Part shown: positions 47,533-60,156 of the stretch, piece by piece | How the letters are laid out: each line of letters starts with the position of its first letter | How positions within the stretch are numbered: the first letter of the stretch is position 1 | The notes under the pieces: model-generated | Database searches by the model: none | The model's input: only the letters and a program-made list of their open reading frames with translations | Told to the model about the DNA's origin: nothing | Origin: Limnoperna fortunei | Lineage: Eukaryota > Mollusca > Bivalvia > Mytilida > Modiolidae | Length of the DNA: 64,000 nucleotides | Direction: 5' to 3' | Assembly (NCBI GenBank): GCA_944474755.1 | Contig: OX104123.1 | Span: forward strand, 68,813,898 to 68,877,897 | Position numbers and translations under genes: made by a program

Positions 47533-49764
47533 CAAAATTTATTGTCTGGAACTTTGTTGTAATTTATATTTCTTAGCTTATGATTCCAAAACGGAGAAGT
47601 GTACTACTTATTACGGCTGCTTAAATTTAGAAATCTTCCATTATGTATGTACATATAACCTACGGTGGGGATTCATCTCGAGATAAATTTCAACTTCAAC
47701 TTTAAATACAACTTCCTGTTCTTCGATAATTATATTGACGGCGGGATATCCGCACAGAATATGAACATTACAATGGTTGTCACTTTGCAGTGTGTGTTCA
47801 TATTGTGTATGTAGTGGGTTTCCGGTATGTAGTGACTTTGTCGGTGTGTGTACTAGTGTATGTAGTGAGTTTCCGTGTACACATTTTAGTTTTTGTTTGG
47901 ACATATCATGCATGTTGCAATTAGATAACAGTACAAAAATACACATACATGTAGAATACGTTACAATATACATGTACAATCATTATCAAAATCTATGATC
48001 AAAGATCGGATGCACTGTCTGTCTGTTAGAACAAAAACCAGAAATTACATTATAGATCTCTTTTTAATCTTAAATGCCGTCGCCCTTTGTCTATCTTCAA
48101 GTTGATAAAAAAAAACTACTTCTCATTTAAAGGTCGTCGTTTTACGGTATGTATTTGATATAGGTAGTGAGTATGCGCTACTTTTTCAAAATGTAGTAAG
48201 TTACCGGTGTGTATGTCTTCTGGAAGTTGCTTTGTAGCTACAAAACATAAATACAAAAAAAGGATTTTTCATCGTTATAAACCCCCAAAACCACTTCATA
48301 ACTGTAATTCTTCATTAATCCGACTCTATTGACGCCTTACACTCCTTGGAAATAAGGGTAGTGATTTTCCGGGGATTTGTCACATGTAGTGACTTTCCCG
48401 GGTATGTGCGTAGTGGTGTGTGTGTGTGTGTGTGTTTGTGTGTGTGAGTGTGTGTGAGGGTGTGTGTGTGTGTGTGAGGGTGTGTGTATGCGTGTGTGTG
48501 TGTGTGTGTGTGTGTGTATTTATGTGTGTGTGTGAAGAGGGGTGCGTGCGTGCGTGTGTGTGTTTTTAACACGTTTATCAGTTCTCATTCATAGCTTCCA
48601 ATTTTTATTTTGGGGCAAAAGTCAAAATACTTCCGATAATAAACTTTCCCAAATAGACCCCTGGATTCATTTAAATGAACACTCATAGCTCACGCACTGG
48701 CACTGGCACAAAATGGTCATACAACTAAAGACAAAATGTTGCCTTTTACAGCTGTATATAGGATGATTTTACAGCTGTATATAGGATGATTGACTCAATT
48801 AAAAAATCGCGACATTGAATGTTATACCAAAGTTCTAAGCTTTAAGTTTTGGAATTTAAAAAAAAAATAATAAAGGCCATTTCAATCCATCACTGTAATA
48901 TATGTAAATTAAACGTATAAATTTATAGACAAGGAAAAAATCAATTTCAGTACATTTTTTATAAGCGCTGTTTACAGCTCTAACCAGAATTATATTGAAC
49001 CAGTCATTTTTCTCAGCTTGTCTGACGTCTTATTAGAAAGTTAATATTGTATATTTTACCTGATAAATGTGCATACCTGAAGTTAACTGCCGATTTCAAT
49101 TCCGATAAAAAGTGCAATTTATACAAAATCTCATTTAAATTTGACTAGCAACCCCTACACCGAATGACCTGTCATGTTATTTGATATCAGAGTGCACTTT
49201 CTGACATTTTTAATATCATTTTTGAGGTTCAATAACGATTAATAGCTGACGTAATGTAAACAGTGTTCAGTGTATATACGGACAATACCGATCGTTTTGT
49301 TTATTGTAGACGACATCAAATGTACCTCTGTTTGGTGATACAATGAACCATTAATTATATTGTTTCTGTATCTTATATGATACTACCGATATTGTTTCCC
49401 AAGCTTATTTGATACAATATTCTGCTTTATTTAGCTGAACAGGTAGATAACACAAACACTAACCACCAAACTCCAAAGTAAAATTAGCTCTCGTACAACC
49501 GTAGTATAACAATTGGTTTGTTTGTTTGGGATTTAACGCCACTTTCAGCATCTGGTGATCCTGGACACAGAGTTTACACCAACTGGTAATCCTGGACACA
49601 GTGTTTCTTTATTTTCTCATCGTAGTTATTTTGAAATGCTTACAAATAATTAAAAAAATTATAAATTGAATTTATTACTTAAAATTTAAAAAAGAATAAT
49701 CTTTTAATTTATCACGTCAAGTACACATAGAACACGCACAGATACTGTAGTTTTAAATTGTTCG
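47533..49764. other. Unique sequence with satellite decay and a TG tract
   Basis: 47760-47890, 48130-48235 and 48370-48412 hold degraded 'gtatgtagtga..ttcc' motifs like those in the satellite. About 49530-49600 has 'ggatttaacgccactttcag' and a 'tggtaatcctggacacag' doublet, part of a mollusc dispersed repeat. No gene was recognised. Confidence 0.5.
48412..48564. repeat. (TG)n microsatellite with imperfections
   Basis: About 150 bp of GT/TG interrupted by 'gag', 'tttg' and 'gcg'. The TH-rich minus-strand frame across it is an artefact. Confidence 0.97.
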
Positions 49765-50305
49765 CTAGACTCGGCGGTCGATCAGCCGGCTACCCAAATA
49801 GAAACACGGCTCGGTAGTCGGTTAGACGGCTATCAAAAAAGAAACACGACTCGGTAGTTGGACAGGCGGCTACCCAAATAGAAACACGGCTCGGTAGTCG
49901 GTTAGACGGCTATCAAAATAGAAACATGACTCGGTAGTTGAACAGGCGGCTACCCAAATAGAAACACAGCTCGGTAGTTGGTCAGGCGGCTACCCAAATA
50001 GAAATACAGCTCGGTAGTTGGTCAGGCGGCTACCCAAATAGAAACACTACTATGTTGCTAGTCAGGCGGCTAACCAAATAGAAACACGGCTCGGTAGTTG
50101 GTCAGGCGGCTACTTAAATATAAACACTGCTCGGTAGTTGGTCAGGCGGCTACCCAAATAGAAACACGGCTCGGTAGTTGGTTAGGCGGCTACCCAAATA
50201 GAAACACGGCGCAGTAGTTGGTCACCCGGCTACCCAAAAAGACAAAGGGCTCGGTAGTTGGTTAGGCGGCTACCCAAATAGAATCACAGCTCGGTAGTTG
50301 GTCAG
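49765..50305. repeat. 40-bp minisatellite (about 13-14 copies)
   Basis: Units are 'gaaacacggctcggtagttg' then 'gtcaggcggctacccaaata' (40 bp). They alternate between 'gttagacggctatcaaa' and 'gtcaggcggctacccaaa' forms at the left end. Unrelated in sequence to the 18-21 kb 40-bp array. Confidence 0.96.
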
Positions 50306-50421
50306 AAAACAAAAATTAATTACAAACAACAAAATTAGAAAATGGAAAAACATCTGAAAAGTCACGGAACGAGAAACGATAAACTACGCACGAATTATGG
50401 AAACGTGTTGTTATTCAAATG

Positions 50422-50635
50422 AACAATCGCAAGACCACTGTCGATAAAAAAAACATTCGCAAGACCACTGTCGATAAAAAAAACATTCACAAGACCACTG
50501 TCGATAAAAAAAACAATCGCAAGACCACTGTCGATAAAAAAACAATCGCAAGACCACTGTCGATAAAAAAAACAATCGCAAGACCACTGTCGATAAAAAA
50601 AACAATCGCAAGACCACTGTCGATAAAAAAAAAAC
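50422..50635. repeat. 29/30-bp minisatellite (7 copies)
   Basis: Units 'aagaccactgtcgataaaaa' plus 'aaacaatcgc' start at 50431, 50461, 50491, 50521, 50550, 50580 and 50610. Length changes are in the A-run. Open frames on both strands here come from the repeat. Confidence 0.96.
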
Positions 50636-52088
50636 TCTCTGCTTTTACATTGTGTATTTCAGATTTCTTGGTTCTTTGTTGTTCTTTACACCCCTTTCAT
50701 AACACAGATATTTTAATTAACACAAGGCAATGGTTTTTTTTAACTACTGTATCAACGTGTATACAATTTTAGACCTTTTCAAACCACATTGCATGACAAT
50801 AATTATTTCAAACAATCATTGAAGAATTATCAATATTTATCTATAGAGTTTCACCCGATTGGAATTCTGGGTATTTCAGACAATCGCTCGTATTTATCTA
50901 ATTTCCAATGTTATGGTTAGTAATTTCACGGTTGATTAAATCGCTTGTAAACAACGATCAACATTTTTTATAGATTTCTCACTAGTTTTTGTCACACTTC
51001 AATCAAAAAGATGTTAATTTCATAATTAAGACACAATTATTACGCGAAGTATCCCAATTATCATATCACGTGACATTTCATTTATCTAAAAGATGTTTTT
51101 ATCGGCTCTTTATCGAGTTACCTCGGCCTTCAAAGTGTGAAACATATTTAAATTTACAAAGAAATTGAATAAAAGTCATTGTCAGTTTTTATGTATCACA
51201 AATATAGATCTGTACGGGATGATTTCACCCATTGTAGTATGCTGTGAATAAGTTAACCTTCTCGGGATGACTTCACACATTCTTGCTATACTTATCTTGC
51301 ACTATACAAACGTCAACTTGAACTTGAAATGTGTATATAGATTATATAAAGAGTGCCATCATTACAACAAATAATTTAATATAATATTGTAAATTTGTAA
51401 ATAATTTAGGAGATAACTGTATTGTATTTGAAAATTTGCCGGCATCAATTGGTGATTTGATGGTTGGAAATATCCGTTTACTGGCTCCGCTTAAGCGTCG
51501 CCAGGAAACTCAATTTCCGACCATCAAATCACCAATTGATGCCGGCAAATTTTCAAATACAATACAGTTATCTCCTAAATCTTCAAATACATTACGGTTA
51601 TCTCTATTCTAATGCTACGGCAATAAAAACGCTAAATTAACTGATTAAAATGGGATTTTTTATTTACCGGAAATAACGTATGCGCTTGCGTTAACTTTTG
51701 ACAGCATCAATCGTGGAATTGATGCCATGAAATTATTAACGTTGTCCAATAAGAATGACGTTACATCAAGAATTGCATTATAATTGTAGATATGTTCTGC
51801 TCAATTACAATATGGGAATGAAGTCGGTTAAAGAGCTCTTCAGAGCTCATGTTCCTTTGTTATTATGTATATACTAGTACTCTAAATAGAAATTACTTAC
51901 TTACTTACATACTTACTTACTTACTAATGAAGCGTTGTCATTTGCTATCATGCGATTTGTTGCGTATAACAGCAAAAGATTTTCAATATAAAGACGAGGT
52001 GACGATGACATCAACGACATAAACCCTACTGCCTTATAGATCCTAATGAACCTATGTTTATATTGTTGGAAATTGTTTAGTTATGACA
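50636..52088. other. AT-rich sequence containing a long palindrome
   Basis: Besides the 177-bp palindrome (51404-51580) there is an (ACTT)n run near 51893-51925. I see no exon with confidence. Confidence 0.5.
51404..51580. mobile_element. 177-bp near-perfect palindrome (foldback element)
   Basis: The left arm 'tttaggagataactgtattg' onward and the right arm ending 'caatacagttatctcctaaa' match over about 67 bp with one mismatch (ttgg versus ccga at the inner end). The inner part pairs more loosely around a central 'gcttaagc'. A further partial copy of the right end ('tcaaatacattacggttatc') follows at 51583-51606. No coding capacity. A foldback MITE is the likeliest identity. Confidence 0.85.
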
Positions 52089-52320
52089 TTTTTTAACGCC
52101 ACTTTCAGCAATTTATCAGCTTTATCGGAATTAGGCCTATATTGTGGCTTTCAATTTTTATTTATTTTCAATTTTTTTAGGAAGAAGGCGGAAATACCCG
52201 AATAAAACTCCCGATCTTCGATAGGAAACTGTCAATATGTGTCAGTTAAGATTGGAATCGAGCACACTCTGCCCGCAGTGAGACTCGACCCTGCAGCCTT
52301 TTTGCTGACAGTCGCGTGAT
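52089..52320 (+). mobile_element. Mollusc interspersed repeat ('taacgcc..tttcagc' family), copy 1
   Basis: 'taacgccactttcagcaatt' at the left, 'cccgatcttcgataggaaac' and 'cagttaagattggaatcgag' in the middle, and 'gactcgaccctgcagcc' at the right. The copy at 53531 shares these blocks in the same order. The minus-strand frame 52246-52488 runs through it and is not a gene. Confidence 0.65.
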
Positions 52321-53530
52321 CAATAGTAGATGACTAACTAACTTAAACAATTGCCATCTAGAGCTCCTTAGAAATATACGTAGAATTCCATAATGACATC
52401 TTTTTGCGATCCACATACTCATGGGTAGATGCACGAAATAAAGACCCCCCCCCCCCCCCATCGTCAGCTTCGTGATAGAACCAATCAAAATAATTGTTAG
52501 ATCTACATTTTCCTCAAAATGATATAATTTTATAAAATGCCTTGATATTCAGATCTTGTTGTTCAGACAATACAAATAACCAAATTTAAATATAACAAAG
52601 TTTTCCACGTTCGATCAATATTTACAAAAAATGATACACATCCACGCAGTTTATTTATATTAAAAATAGCTAATTTAGAAATTGGAAGATTAAAATAAAA
52701 ATTGACATTTATACTTAATAGGGAGATCACAATAGAAAGTGACAAGGTGACGCCGTGGTACGTCTCCACTGTAAAATAATCCGGAATTTAATTATCTGTC
52801 CGGATTGTTTTAAAATCTACAGATAACGTTTCTATTCATTAGTTTAAAACTTTTACTTACTTTAAAAAGACAATTAGATTAAACACTTTAGTGCATTCCA
52901 TGGATATACACAGGCATTGTTTTTACTGTTATTTACACGTCATACACTTTCGCTTTATTTTCAAATTCAAATTGTGCACCTCTGTTTGATTGGCGTGACG
53001 TAGACACAGCGTTCGGTTTACACAGCAGATCTATATTTTCTGAAAAGTCTTTTATTGTGTGGGTTGGGGGTAGCTGGGGTCCCATTTCATTTCTGAGCAA
53101 GAAAATGGGAGAAGGGCCGAAAATTCACCCACCTACCCTACCCCCTTTTCCTGCATTCACTACTGCTTTGATTTGTACTTACCGATATAAATGTGCTATG
53201 TTGCCTTTCATTCACATTTCAGTGTAACACTATAAATTGTTTAGTTTGGAAAATGGAAAAACTCCGTTAAACACCGACAATTCTACCCCCCCCCCCAACC
53301 CCCAACCCCCACTAAATTTTTAATGTTGGATTTGCACCGTTTTCACAATACAAATACCGCCAAACGCATGTAGATTGCAAAGGAAGATATAACTTACAGT
53401 CAAACTTGTATTAAGAGACGACACATGTGGAACTGACGTCATACATGTCATGGCAGAACATGTTGAATTTCCTATAGAACTGTATCGACTTCATTTCTGA
53501 ATGATTTGATTTACATATGTGAGACAGTTT
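52321..53530. other. AT-rich unique sequence with poly-C tracts
   Basis: Poly-C runs occur at about 52446-52459 and 53286-53296. I see no gene. Confidence 0.5.
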
Positions 53531-53692
53531 AATGGTTTGTTTAACGGTGTTCAACGCTACTTTCAGAGATGTTTCAGCTATATCATGGGGAGGAACCTTG
53601 GAACACGCGAAGAAAACCCCCGGCCTTCGGTAGGAAAACTGACAATCCTTGTCAATTAAGATTGGAGTCGAGCGCATCCTGATCGCAATATG
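53531..53692 (+). mobile_element. Mollusc interspersed repeat, copy 2
   Basis: 'gtttaacggtgttcaacgct' and 'actttcagagatgtttcagc', then 'ccccggccttcggtaggaaa' and 'caattaagattggagtcgag', parallel copy 1. The minus-strand frame 53411-53677 crosses it. Confidence 0.65.
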
Positions 53693-53756
53693 AAAACCTT
53701 ACTGAAATTGTCCTGAACTAAACTTAACAAAAATCCATTTTATAAACCATCCGATT

Positions 53757-54285
53757 CAGATTGATTGATTGATTGATTAATGGTGTTTAACGCCCGAGCA
53801 GCAATATTTCAGCTATATTCAGGCGATGAACATGAAATGGATGATAAATGAACATAAAATGATGATGAATGAAAATGGGAAGGGACACATGGAAAAATAG
53901 GGGTAACGGATTTTAGATTGCCACTGGCAAATGGGAGGATGGATAGGGTCGGACAATTTAGCCTCCTGTAGCGGGATCGAAATCCCTACTCATAGCGAAT
54001 ACTACAGCAGCGTTCTTTAACGTGCGAGGAACGTGGCATTTTTCCCAACACGGTGCACTAATATGGTTGGCGGTCAGGTTTTCCGTATTATGGCCTGACA
54101 ACCCCAGCTTGCCAGGGGTACCCCATTCAACCACCTGGGGCACACATCCCAGTCGGTCTTTAGGCAAACCGACCTGACACGCCGGTCAGGGTACTGGGCG
54201 CTATTTAGTCGCCTTTTACGACAAGCTAGCGCGACTGCGGTCTATTCTTTTAGCCACCCGGATCCCGCACGGGGCCCATCCGATT
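53757..54285 (+). mobile_element. Longer mollusc interspersed repeat of a related family
   Basis: Starts with (GATT)n and 'aatggtgtttaacgcccgag', includes 'ttctttaacgtgcgaggaac', 'caggttttccgtattatggc' and 'tagtcgccttttacgacaag', and ends 'cacccggatcccgcacgggg'. The middle matches 17140-17235 in reverse. I recall the 'gtcgcc(t)cttacgaca' block as widespread in mollusc genomes; a database search was not possible. No intact protein. Confidence 0.65.
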
Positions 54286-54308
54286 CCATCCGATTCAGCA
54301 AAAAAAAG

Positions 54309-54974
54309 ATACTCTGCTTTGGCTGTGTTACTCTGCTGGGGCAGTGTTACTCTGCTAGGGCTCTGTTACTCTGCTGGGGCTGTGTTACTCTGCTGGGGCT
54401 GTGTTACTCTGCTGGGGCAGTGTTACTCTGCTAGGGCTCTGTTACTCTGCTGGGGCTGTGTTACTCTGCTGGGGCTGTGTTACTCTGCTAGGTCTGTGTT
54501 ACTCCGCTGGTGCTGTGTTACTCTGCTGGGGCTGTGTTACTCTGCTGGGGCTGTGTTACTCTGCTATGGCTGTGTTACACTGCTGGGGCTGTGTTACTCT
54601 GCTGGGGCTGTCTGCTAGGGCTGTGTTACTCTGCTGGGGCTGTCTGCTAGGGCTGTGTTACTCTGCTGGGGCTGTGTTACTCTGCTGGGGCTGTCTGCTA
54701 GGGCTGTGTTACTCTGCTGGGGCTGTCTGCTAGGGCTGTGTTACTCCGCTGGGGCTATCTGCTAGGGCTGTGTTACTCTGCTGGGGCTGTCTGCTGGGGC
54801 TGTGTTACTCTGCTGGGGCTGTGTTACTCTGCTGGGACTGTGTTACTCTGCTAGGGCTGTGTTACTCTGCTGGGGCTGTCTGCTAGGGCTGTGTTACTCT
54901 GCCGGGGCTGTCTGCTCTGGCTGTGTTACTCTGCTGGGGCTGTGTTACTCTGCTGGGGCTGTGTTAATCTGCTA
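54309..54974. repeat. 20-bp minisatellite with 14-bp deletion variants
   Basis: The main unit is 'gctgtgttactctgctgggg' (20 bp). From about 54600 on, units lacking 'gttact' (14 bp, 'gctgtctgctaggg') are interspersed in a recurring pattern. Leu/Cys/Gly-rich open frames across it are artefacts. It abuts the interspersed repeat that ends at 54285. Confidence 0.97.
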
Positions 54975-55875
54975 TATCCCTGTAACTTAAACTACCAGTA
55001 TAACTATACACGGTAAAAGGGGAATTTGGATTTAAATGGTCATTTTAATTGTGATCCATTTGAGTGAAGACATTACAAGGACCAGCTACGCTGAAACTAT
55101 ATCTTAGACCACGTGACTGTTTCACATATTTTATCACTCATCCTCCAATCAAATCAGACAGTGGTGTACTATCATATATCGGATAGTTACAGTTTCTTTT
55201 ATCAAGTTTATCTGGTTTATTACCCGTATATCTTTGGAACAGTTTTATTCCTTTTTTGACATTCAACTTTTTTTACAGATCAATTAGTAACTTGAATGTG
55301 ACCTCCTTTTTCAGATCTGGCTATGATCGAAATTAAGAAATAATTATAGATATTTGACTGACGGCATAACAAAAAATTCAATCAAAATGGTATTGTCCTT
55401 TCTCAATCTAATAAACAAAGTATATTATAGACACTATTATAAAAAATACATCCTTTATTCAAAGCGATTTACAAATGTGAAATTGAAAATATACGTATAT
55501 TACAATTCGGTTTTTCGAATTACTGGTTCCCTTGGTTTTCCTTTCTTTGTCGGATTTATTCATTGTAATGTGTTCTGGGTGGCTACCGGGCTTATGTGCG
55601 ATTATTAGGAAATTTAATGTTGTGGGGCGTTGGAAGTTAGGATTGGTAATCATTCGATATGAAATTCGAAAAAACAAATATTTTTTTAATCATGTGTTCA
55701 TTTGGTTTGAAACATGAATATAAAAACACATAAGCGGACTGAATCTTTACATATGTATACTATTATGCGTTAAGTAAAATACGTACATGCCGAAAAATTA
55801 CCCAAAGTTTTCTTATCAGAGTTATCCCGTTGTGGTAATTAGTATCAACTACCATGCTGTAGTTCCTTCCTTCAC

Positions 55876-56008
55876 AGGGGTAATAATCGTTACCTTACAT
55901 GGGCAATAATCGACACTTCACACGGGCAATAATCATTATATGTACTTCTCATGGGCAATAATCATAACTTGACATGGGCAATAACCGTTACTTCATATGG
56001 GCAATACA
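55876..56008. repeat. Short minisatellite, 5 copies
   Basis: 'gggcaataatc.ttacttcaca' units of about 24-32 bp around 55876-56008, imperfect. Confidence 0.75.
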
Positions 56009-57682
56009 TTTTCTATCCTTCTTTTCACATGATGAATTGTTTCTAAAACGTATAAACTTTTATAGTTTCAACACGGCATCACCTGACATGAGCACATCCT
56101 TGTTGCAGTCACGATAGCGGGTTACGTAAAGGGAAACCCCGATTAATGATGTTCTGAAATATCATCATGTCTTTATAATTGTCGCCAGGAAAGTTAATTT
56201 TAAATTTAAGTGGATAATTAAACGTTGATCTATATAAGTACAGACAAACAAAATTGGAAAAATGACGTGATTAAGTGTTCTTTTACAGATTTTATCGTCT
56301 AATCTGAAAGTACATCAAATCTCATTGGATAATTGCGAGGTCAGAGGTCAGCTAATTTCAGTTTCTCTTATAAGTTAATCTGCTTTATTCACGTGGCTTT
56401 ATTACCCGTATATAGTTTCCATCTTTTTTCTAATGTTTAGTTTGTTTGACATTTAATAAAAACGAGATTCAATTTTTTACAGATCAATTAGAAACATATT
56501 GAGGTTTGACCTTCCGTCTGTCAATTCAGTGTCACGTGATCAGGATTGAATCAAAAGAAATAAATAATTATTCGTTTACTTACTGACGCCATACTATACA
56601 TCCATTTTCAATGAAAAGAAAATGTCATGGTAAACGTTAAAATAGAATTACATATTATTTCTCATTACCACAGGAATTCAATGACGTTATTAATGACCAC
56701 ATATGATATTTTTTATAAACACTTTTGCTTGACCTACACAAATAGATCGAGGAATGGAAGTGGGTGAGTCGGGAATAATAATTTATCATTTTATTTATAA
56801 AATAAATTTTCTACGTAAAGTTAATCTATACTTGCGAGCAACTCAATGAACCCACTATTTATCTAAAGATAATTCGGAACGATCTCAGCATTTACTTTAT
56901 AGTGCTCTATGATCACTGCTTCTCCCGGAATTCTTTGTCGTTTTCGTTCCTCAAACACATTTGTATTACTTAAGCATTACCAAGTCTCGTCACAACTTCC
57001 ACCGACTGTGTCTGGCTGTTTCTTCGTGATCTACCATCTTGGTCGTTTCCCATTGACAGTTTTTCATTGTTCCTGGAACTTTTTTTTCAAAGAAGCAATT
57101 TCTAAAGTGCATAATTATTTAAGACTAAGAACGAAAAATTTATAAATAAATTGCATCGATTTTATAAATAATATCATACAAATTCTAAATTTACACGTAA
57201 AATTCTTTTTGGAAACCAATCGTCATTGCTGGCGACCATCTGGTCACGGCTGACAGGTTTTATCGTAGGCCATTATAGATGTTATCGGTCTTTAGTCGTA
57301 CTTTTCACTTTTATCTTGAAAGTAACACACACTCAGTAAACATTCAATTTAAAGTTTTTATGGCCGATTATGATGTCTAAATCCCATTTATACAAATAGT
57401 AGAAAAATCACTTAGAAAAGTCACAATCCTGATAAGATTGGAAATGTATAGTAACGTATGTCTACAATGGACGCCGAAGGCATTCAGATTAAAAGCTACA
57501 TGTTTGTATCAATGTTGAAGTTGTTTGTTTACTTTGTTGATTTTGTTGTTAATTTCAGGACAACAGTTTGCTTTAGTTCTAATATAAAGTGTTAATGTAT
57601 TGTTATTAAGGATTTAACTCGTGCATGCATTGAACGGTAGCTACGGCTTGTTTGTAAATTCTTCGATCGTAATGGGAAATCC

Positions 57683-57779
57683 GTCGGACATTTCTCGAGT
57701 CTTATGTAGATATAGCCTTTCCTTTTCCTAGATTTGACGGACACTTCGCCAGTCTTATGTAGATGTAGCCTTTCCTATT
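57683..57779. repeat. 44-bp direct duplication
   Basis: 'cagtcttatgtagatgtagc' and 'ctttcc' with flanks occur twice, 53 bp apart. Confidence 0.85.
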
Positions 57780-57953
57780 CCTGGTTTTAACTTTTTCCTA
57801 GACATGACAATGTCTTATTAGAGGCACTGCTTACTCCTCCGGGGCACCTGAGTGCACCCATGGTTTTTATTAGGTTCGGGTTACTGTTTTTGTGGTTTTG
57901 TTTTGCGTTGTATGTTTGTCTATATATTTGGAGATGTAATTTAAGTAATTTAC

Positions 57954-60156
57954 CTGCACATTAATGGTGTACCCCGCTATGTAATCGGTAGGTACATAGT
58001 TGTTACAGAAATCCCCAATATGTATATGTATTTAACTGATGAGAACTGCACATTAATGGTGTACCCCGATGTGTAATCGGTAGGTACATAGTTGTAACAG
58101 AAATCCCCAATATGTATACGTATTTAACTAATGAGAACTGCACATTAATGGTGTACCCCGATATGTAATCGGTAGGTACATAGTTGTTACAGAAAATCCC
58201 CAATATGTATACGTATTTAACTGATGAGAACTGCACATTAATGGTGTACCCCGATATGTAATCGGTAGGTACATAGTTGTAACAGAAATCCCCAATATGT
58301 ATACGTATTTAACTGATGAGAACTGCACATTAATGGTGTACCCCGCTATGTAATCGGTAGGTACATAGTTGTAACAGAAAATCCCCAATATGTATACGTA
58401 TCTAACTGATGAGAACTGCACATTAATGGTGTACCCCGCTATGTAATCGGTAGGTACATAGTTGTTACAGAAATCCCCAATATGTATACGTATTTAACTG
58501 ATGAGAACTCCACATTAATATTGTACCCCGATATGTAATCGGTAGGTACATAGTTGTAACAGAAAATCCCCAATATGTATACGTATTTAACTGATGAGAA
58601 CTGCACATTAATGGTGTACCCCGCTATGTAATCGGTAGGTACATAGTTGTAACAGAAATCCCCAAAATGTATACGTATTTAACTGATGAGAACTGCACAT
58701 TAATGGTGTACCCCGCTATGTAATCGGTAGGTACATAGTTGTAACAGAAATCCCCAAAATGTATACGTATCTAACTGATGAGAACTGCACATTAATGGTG
58801 TACCCCGCTATGTAATCGGTAGGTACATAGTTGTAACAGAAAATCCTCAATATGTATACGTATTTAACTGATGAGAACTGCACATTAATGGTGTACCCCG
58901 CTATGTAATCGGTAGGTACATAGTTGTAACAGAAATCCCCAATATGTATACGTATTTAACTGATGAGAACTGCACATTAATGGTGTACCCGCTATGTAAT
59001 CAGTAGGTACATAGTTGTTACAGAAATCCCCAATATGTATACGTATTTAACTGATGAGAACTGCACATTAATGGTGTACCCCGCTATGTAATCGGTAGGT
59101 ACATAGTTGTAACAGAAATCCCCAAAATGTATACGTATTTAACTGATGAGAACTGCACATTAATGGTGTACCCCGCTATGTAATCGGTAGGTACATAGTT
59201 GTAACAGAAATCCCCAAAATGTATACGTATCTAACTGATGAGAACTGCACATTAATGGTGTACCCCGCTATGTAATCGGTAGGTACATAGTTGTAACAGA
59301 AAATCCTCAATATGTATACGTATTTAACTGATGAGAACTGCACATTAATGGTGTACCCCGCTATGTAATCGGTAGGTACATAGTTGTAACAGAAATCCCC
59401 AATATGTATACGTATTTAACTGATGAGAACTGCACATTAATGGTGTACCCGCTATGTAATCAGTAGGTACATAGTTGTTACAGAAATCCCCAATATGTAT
59501 ACGTATTTAACTGATGAGAACTGCACATTAATGGTGTACCCCGCTATGTAATCGGTAGGTACATAGTTGTAACAGAAATCCCCAAAATGTATACGTATTT
59601 AACTGATGAGAACTGCACATTAATGGTGTACCCCGCTATGTAATCGGTAGGTACATAGTTGTAACAGAAATCCCCAATATGTATACGTATCTAACTGATG
59701 AGAACTGCACATTAATGGTGTACCCCGCTATGTAATCGGTAGGTACATAGTTGTAACAGAAAATCCTCAATATGTATACGTATTTAACTGATGAGAACTG
59801 CACATTAATGGTGTACCCCGCTATGTAATCGGTAGGTACATAGTTGTAACAGAAATCCCCAAAATGTATACGTATTTAACTGATGAGAACTGCACATTAA
59901 TGGTGTACCCCGCTATGTAATCGGTAGGTACATAGTTGTAACAGAAATCCCCAATATGTATACGTATCTAACTGATGAGAACTGCACATTAATGGTGTAC
60001 CCCGCTATGTAATCGGTAGGTACATAGTTGTAACAGAAATCCCCAAAATGTATACGTATTTAACTGATGAGAACTGCACATTAATGGTGCACCCCGATAT
60101 GTAATCGGTAGGTACATAGTTGTAACAGAAAATCCCCAATATGTATACGTATTTAA
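57954..60156. repeat. 92-bp minisatellite (about 24 copies)
   Basis: Units run 'ctgcacattaatggtgtacc', 'ccgctatgtaatcggtaggt', 'acatagttgtaacagaaatc', then 'cccaatatgtatacgtattt' and 'aactgatgagaa' (92 or 93 bp). A deletion variant ('gtacccgctatgtaatcagt') at 58990 and 59450 shows a 460-bp (5-unit) higher-order repeat. The right end carries a MITE. Open frames over it (58003-58421, 59989-60270 minus) are artefacts. Confidence 0.97.

Larger units (their letters stand above)
54975..57953. other. AT-rich intergenic sequence with several short duplications
   Basis: About 55130-55330 and 56320-56520 share ordered blocks ('cagtttct(t/c)tta', 'tttattacccgtatat', 'ttttacagatcaattag'), so they look like diverged copies of one dispersed repeat. 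57683-57726 and 57736-57779 are a direct duplication. 57825-57900 ('ctcctccggggcacctgagt') resembles a repeat I associate with mussels. I see no gene with conviction. Confidence 0.5.

Noticed and set aside
53411..54167. Short minus-strand frames at 53411-53677 and 53958-54167
   Set aside because: They lie within dispersed mollusc repeats and show no protein family motif.
56909..57145. 78-codon plus-strand frame, possible exon
   Set aside because: No family resemblance and no clear splice sites on either strand.
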